Positions 24,422-27,408 of a DNA stretch of 27,408 nt are shown here, one piece after another (position 1 is the first letter of the stretch; each line of letters opens with the position of its first letter). Made by a program: the position numbers and the translations under genes. Source of the DNA: a virus. The notes under the pieces are model-generated. The model was not told where the DNA came from, did not search any database, and was given only the letters and a program-made list of their open reading frames with translations. The stretch lies in IMG/VR virus record IMGVR_UViG_3300044451_000365, positions 1-27,408 of that record. One strand, 5' to 3'.

Positions 24422-25060
24422 TTAATTTCCTGTTGGTATATTGACTCCATTGAGATATTTATGTGTTCCATTATCGTTTTTTGCAAAAATTTTGATATTC
24501 GGTGCAGTTAAAGTAGATCCGGTGGTTATTCCTGTAATATTTATTTGATATCTGTCTGCTCCAGGAATGGCAGATCCTATAGATCCTCCTGAATTGTCGT
24601 TTAAATTCAAATCTTCTGTGGGAGTGACGTACTCTGTCTCAATTATTATACCCGTGAATTGGCCAGGATCTAATTGTTGTAGTTCTTGATTATTATAAAT
24701 CCAAAACTTGAATCCACTGTCATCGATCAAATACCAATCTTTTTTAACTGTTATTGTAGTAGTAGTAGTAGAGTTGTCTAAAGAACAACTTGTTGTCTGT
24801 AACGGAACAGCACCTGTCCACGAAGGCCCAAAACTGCTGCCAGTTACACCGATCCAGTTTCTCATCAAAATACTGTGCAATGTAAGATCTTTATAATAAT
24901 TTTCTTGAATTTCATTCAACTCTGATGCTTGAAGTGCCTGGCCCGGTCGAAATGCCACCAGAACATAGTTTGCTGCAGTGCTTCCTAAAATTTCATTCTC
25001 GAATACTCTGCTATTGAACGGAAATTCACTCAGTGGTGTTTTGTTGAAAGGATATTTCAT
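24422..25060 (-). CDS. Baseplate-associated structural protein with FRPG...ASEL motif
   Basis: This 212-residue protein has VLVAFRPGQALQASELNEIQ (residues 33-52) near the N terminus. This matches the FRPG-x-x-x-Q-A-x-E-L-x-x-x-Q pattern found at the start of several phage baseplate and fibre-base proteins. The middle has a Thr run (STTTTTITVKKDWYLID) and the rest is beta-prone. The ATG overlaps the stop of the gp8-like gene as ATGA, so the two are translationally coupled and probably act together. I infer a baseplate component linking the wedge to the fibres. The family name is uncertain. Confidence 0.65.
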   Translation of the reverse strand: MKYPFNKTPLSEFPFNSRVFENEILGSTAANYVLVAFRPGQALQASELNEIQENYYKDLTLHSILMRNWIGVTGSSFGPSWTGAVPLQTTSCSLDNSTTTTTITVKKDWYLIDDSGFKFWIYNNQELQQLDPGQFTGIIIETEYVTPTEDLNLNDNSGGSIGSAIPGADRYQINITGITTGSTLTAPNIKIFAKNDNGTHKYLNGVNIPTGN

Positions 25061-26352
25061 GTGTTAGACCTAATAAATTGAATGGAATACGATACTTTAG
25101 ATGATTCTGATTGATTGAAATCAGAATACGGTATGGGTTGAATATTTGATATTTGAATTGGCAAAGAACCATTAATAGAATTAGTTATTAGGGAATAATA
25201 ATTGAAAGTTATTCCTTCTGGATTATGTGCCAATAAATTGTAATTCATCAATTTGACTTGATCAGAAAATTGTTGTGTTAAATTAAATAAATTATTAATT
25301 CCATCGATTGACTGTCCTTCATTATAAGAGCATACAAGAGTTATTGCAGATTCTAGTTGTGAAATTTCACCAGCGGTTAGTCCCACTGAAGTAATCACTG
25401 GAGATAAAATATTTGAATAATTATTACCTCTATTTATTATTTGAATTCCAGTAATTTCACCTGTATTTCCTGAAATATTTCCTAAAGTAAATCTAACATC
25501 AGCACCAGAACCTGTATCACTGGATACTCCTATTGATGTTGATGTTGATATTTGGAATCCCAAAATACTAGAGTTGATAAAAGCTCCTAAAATTGCACCT
25601 TCTACAAGACCAGAATTTTTTGCGATTGTTGCTGATTTTATTTCAAAATTATTTGTATATTTCCAATCGTTAATAATAGAATTAAATTTTTCTGTTCTGT
25701 TATTTAAAGATATAGAATTAGTTTCTGGTGTAGAATCAGAAAATATTGTATGATATCCTGTACCGGTATTGAGTATTTTTGATAAATTTTGACAGTCTAT
25801 GCAGGTGGTTTCTAAATATGTTGATCCGTTGTTTATTAAAGAACCAGTAATTCCTGAATCATTTTGTTTATAAATCAGACAATATCCTGTGATTCCTTCT
25901 GTGGTATTTCCACAGAAATTTTCTAAATCTGTATCAATTATTTTTTCTAATTCATCAAACGATGGTATTCTGGTCCAAGTTTCCGATTTTTTTCCTCTAT
26001 CTATTTCAAAAGCTAGAATCCACTGATAACCGTCCTCATTTTTTGTAGAAGACGGTGGAATGGTGGACGGATTATATTGGTTTAATATATTTTGTTCGTT
26101 ATTAGAAAGGCATATCCAGACATAATTCGTCCATTTTACTATGGATGAATGTGAATTTCCTAATGAATTTCCAAAAGATGAATAAACAGTCCCTCGTTCC
26201 CAAGTAGGAATATTCATAGCAGTGTAAATTTCTGTTATAGGGAAAATTTTGTGAGGATATTGATTAATTTGATTTGAGTTCAATACAGAATAATTCTGTA
26301 ATTCTGGCGGAAGGTAACCAACTAAAATTTGATATTTATTTATTAGTTGCAT
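25057..26352 (-). CDS. 8: Baseplate wedge protein, gp8-like
   Basis: This is a 431-residue protein. Residues 51-57 (WERGTVY) follow an N-terminal YxxxNxPTWERG region, and residues 73-83 (KWTNYVWICLS) come next. A DGYQWILAFEI block (107-117) after a PSTIPPS stretch corresponds in order to the gp8 block containing GDGYVWEYLFEI in T4. In T4 gp8 is part of the baseplate wedge and dimerises to bridge the other wedge proteins. T4 gp8 is 334 residues, so this copy is about 100 longer, mostly as Asn/Ser/Ile-rich sequence in the middle and C-terminal part. Position before the fibre genes also fits. The assignment rests on short motifs and synteny, so a search is needed to settle it. It overlaps the gene upstream by 10 bases. 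Confidence 0.6.
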   Translation of the reverse strand: MQLINKYQILVGYLPPELQNYSVLNSNQINQYPHKIFPITEIYTAMNIPTWERGTVYSSFGNSLGNSHSSIVKWTNYVWICLSNNEQNILNQYNPSTIPPSSTKNEDGYQWILAFEIDRGKKSETWTRIPSFDELEKIIDTDLENFCGNTTEGITGYCLIYKQNDSGITGSLINNGSTYLETTCIDCQNLSKILNTGTGYHTIFSDSTPETNSISLNNRTEKFNSIINDWKYTNNFEIKSATIAKNSGLVEGAILGAFINSSILGFQISTSTSIGVSSDTGSGADVRFTLGNISGNTGEITGIQIINRGNNYSNILSPVITSVGLTAGEISQLESAITLVCSYNEGQSIDGINNLFNLTQQFSDQVKLMNYNLLAHNPEGITFNYYSLITNSINGSLPIQISNIQPIPYSDFNQSESSKVSYSIQFIRSNT

Positions 26353-27408
26353 TCTGTATTATTTATATTGGGATTTGTTGTACCTTGACTATATTGTATT
26401 TTAAACATATCACGTATTTCCATGTTTTGAAATCCAGTTTGACCTGTCATACCAATACTCCATGACGGAAAAACATGTGTTGGTGCTTTGAATGGTGCAT
26501 TAAATGAACATCCTGGATTTCCACTCAGTCCGTAATAAGTTATGCCTCCTATATTGATTTCATACGAAACTCCTATATAGTTGGTATCGAGTATTTGATA
26601 TGCTGAATAAAATTTTATCTCTGGGGTTATGGATTGTTCAATTGTTGTTGTGGGCCCAGGATCCGCTGTTACTGTATCCAAATTAAAATTAAAATAAAAA
26701 TTTGTTCCGATAGGATGTAACATATTTTCATAAAATTCAATTAAATTTGGTGTTGCTGTTATTCCGGTTACTTTGATCGAATACGAATAATCTGTAAATT
26801 CTATTCCATTTTGCAATCGTTTTCTGTTTAGTAGACCTGACTCTGGATTTGCAGAAAATCCATTTGGCCCACAAAAAAAACCTCCATTTAATTTAATTAT
26901 TTTTTCTCTGGAATAATCTACAGCAAATCCAGTCACTCCAAACAATTTCGTGAAAAATAAATCACATGATTCTGGAGATCCTTTTTTAATTAAAAATTTG
27001 GTTTTAATACTTCGAATAAATTGAGAAACTAATCGTTTTCCTAAAACTCCACCGTCTTTTCGAAGGATATAACTGTTTTCATCAAAATATGGAAAATATA
27101 CAGAATTTAATCTGCTACTATAGGAATCTGTAATATTTTCTATATCGGTTATTTTTTCTAGATCTATATCCAGCAAATACCCAGAACCTCCTTGTTCTGT
27201 GTTTGAACAGTATAACCAATCATAATATTTTTGAATAAAATCAAAAATTGTTATTGCATTTGGGTTTTTACTTTTTTGTTCCAAAATCCAATCTGGAATA
27301 AATTCTTCTATATCTATAGAACGTTCACAACATAATTTTTTAGGTAAAATTTCTGTTTTTAATTTTAATAAATTTTGAAATATGATCTGCTGTGTTTGGG
27401 GTCCAGGA
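26343..27408 (-). CDS. Virion structural protein at the gp7 position (5' end beyond the right edge)
   Basis: The frame stays open from its stop to the right edge, about 355 residues. A TTG at 27284 could be read as a start. Upstream of it the frame continues without a stop (FIPDWILEQKSKNPN runs straight through it), and this matches the expected family pattern, so the real start lies outside the window. The recognisable part is FDFIQKYYDWLYC, then GYLLDIDLEKITDI, LVSQFIRSIKTKFLIKKGSPESCDLFFTKLFG and FAVDYSREKIIKLNGG. This matches a conserved structural protein of marine T4-like phages whose members share the YYDWL and KGSxxSxxFxFxxLFG pattern. By synteny it sits before the gp8-like gene, where T4 has gene 7, but I see no proof that it is gp7. 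Confidence 0.65.
   Translation of the reverse strand, partial: PGPQTQQIIFQNLLKLKTEILPKKLCCERSIDIEEFIPDWILEQKSKNPNAITIFDFIQKYYDWLYCSNTEQGGSGYLLDIDLEKITDIENITDSYSSRLNSVYFPYFDENSYILRKDGGVLGKRLVSQFIRSIKTKFLIKKGSPESCDLFFTKLFGVTGFAVDYSREKIIKLNGGFFCGPNGFSANPESGLLNRKRLQNGIEFTDYSYSIKVTGITATPNLIEFYENMLHPIGTNFYFNFNLDTVTADPGPTTTIEQSITPEIKFYSAYQILDTNYIGVSYEINIGGITYYGLSGNPGCSFNAPFKAPTHVFPSWSIGMTGQTGFQNMEIRDMFKIQYSQGTTNPNINNTECN

Noticed and set aside
1491-24896. Many open frames of 60-109 codons on the plus strand, and some alternative frames on the minus strand
   Set aside because: They lie inside well supported minus-strand genes, have no ribosome site or family motif, and their composition mirrors the complement of the real genes.

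Overview
The window is the virion-structure region of a T4-like (Tevenvirinae-related) contractile-tailed phage with an AT-rich genome, roughly one third G+C by eye. Every gene I can support lies on the minus strand, so transcription runs from the right edge to the left edge. The order of the recognisable genes (baseplate wedge gp8-like, fibre genes, neck gp13 and gp14, tail terminator gp15, terminases gp16 and gp17, sheath gp18, tube gp19, portal gp20, prohead-core protein, prohead protease gp21) is the canonical T4 late order. Sequence style, especially in gp13, gp14, gp19 and gp21, is closer to marine or freshwater myophages (cyanophage and pelagiphage type) than to coliphage T4. The host cannot be read from this sequence. 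There are no tRNAs, integrases, homing endonucleases, CRISPR arrays or host metabolic genes.

Layout in transcription order (right to left). 27408-24422: an edge-truncated structural gene at the syntenic position of T4 gene 7, a gp8-like wedge protein, and a small protein with an FRPG...ASEL motif. 24418-10935: seven fibre or adhesin genes where T4 carries 9-10-11-12-wac. They contain collagen-like Gly-X-Y stretches, IPT/TIG-like beta-sandwiches, formylglycine-generating-enzyme-like (C-type-lectin-fold) domains, a DUF1566-like domain and repeated cysteine-rich modules. 10932-10138: a cysteine-rich unknown with a Thr-Pro-Pro repeat tail. 10094-5426: neck, tail terminator and DNA-packaging motor. 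5342-2818: a short sheath protein and two tandem tail-tube paralogues. 2797-1: portal, a small basic unknown, a prohead-core protein with an EF-hand-like loop, and the prohead protease, cut by the left edge.

Genes are packed with overlaps of 1-10 bases or gaps under 45 bases. The one larger gap (83 bases, before the sheath gene) holds a T4-type late-promoter motif TATAAATA followed by a good ribosome-binding site. The genes together build the head vertex (portal, core, protease), the packaging motor, the neck and tail, and a large host-recognition apparatus.

The least explained signals are three. One is a frame-locked Gly-Ile-Thr tripeptide, encoded with the same octamer about thirty times, confined to 8.7-26.8 kb. 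Another is a cysteine-rich module shared by four fibre proteins. The third is a 1424-residue adhesin that appears to carry two FGE-like domains separated by proline and cysteine linkers.
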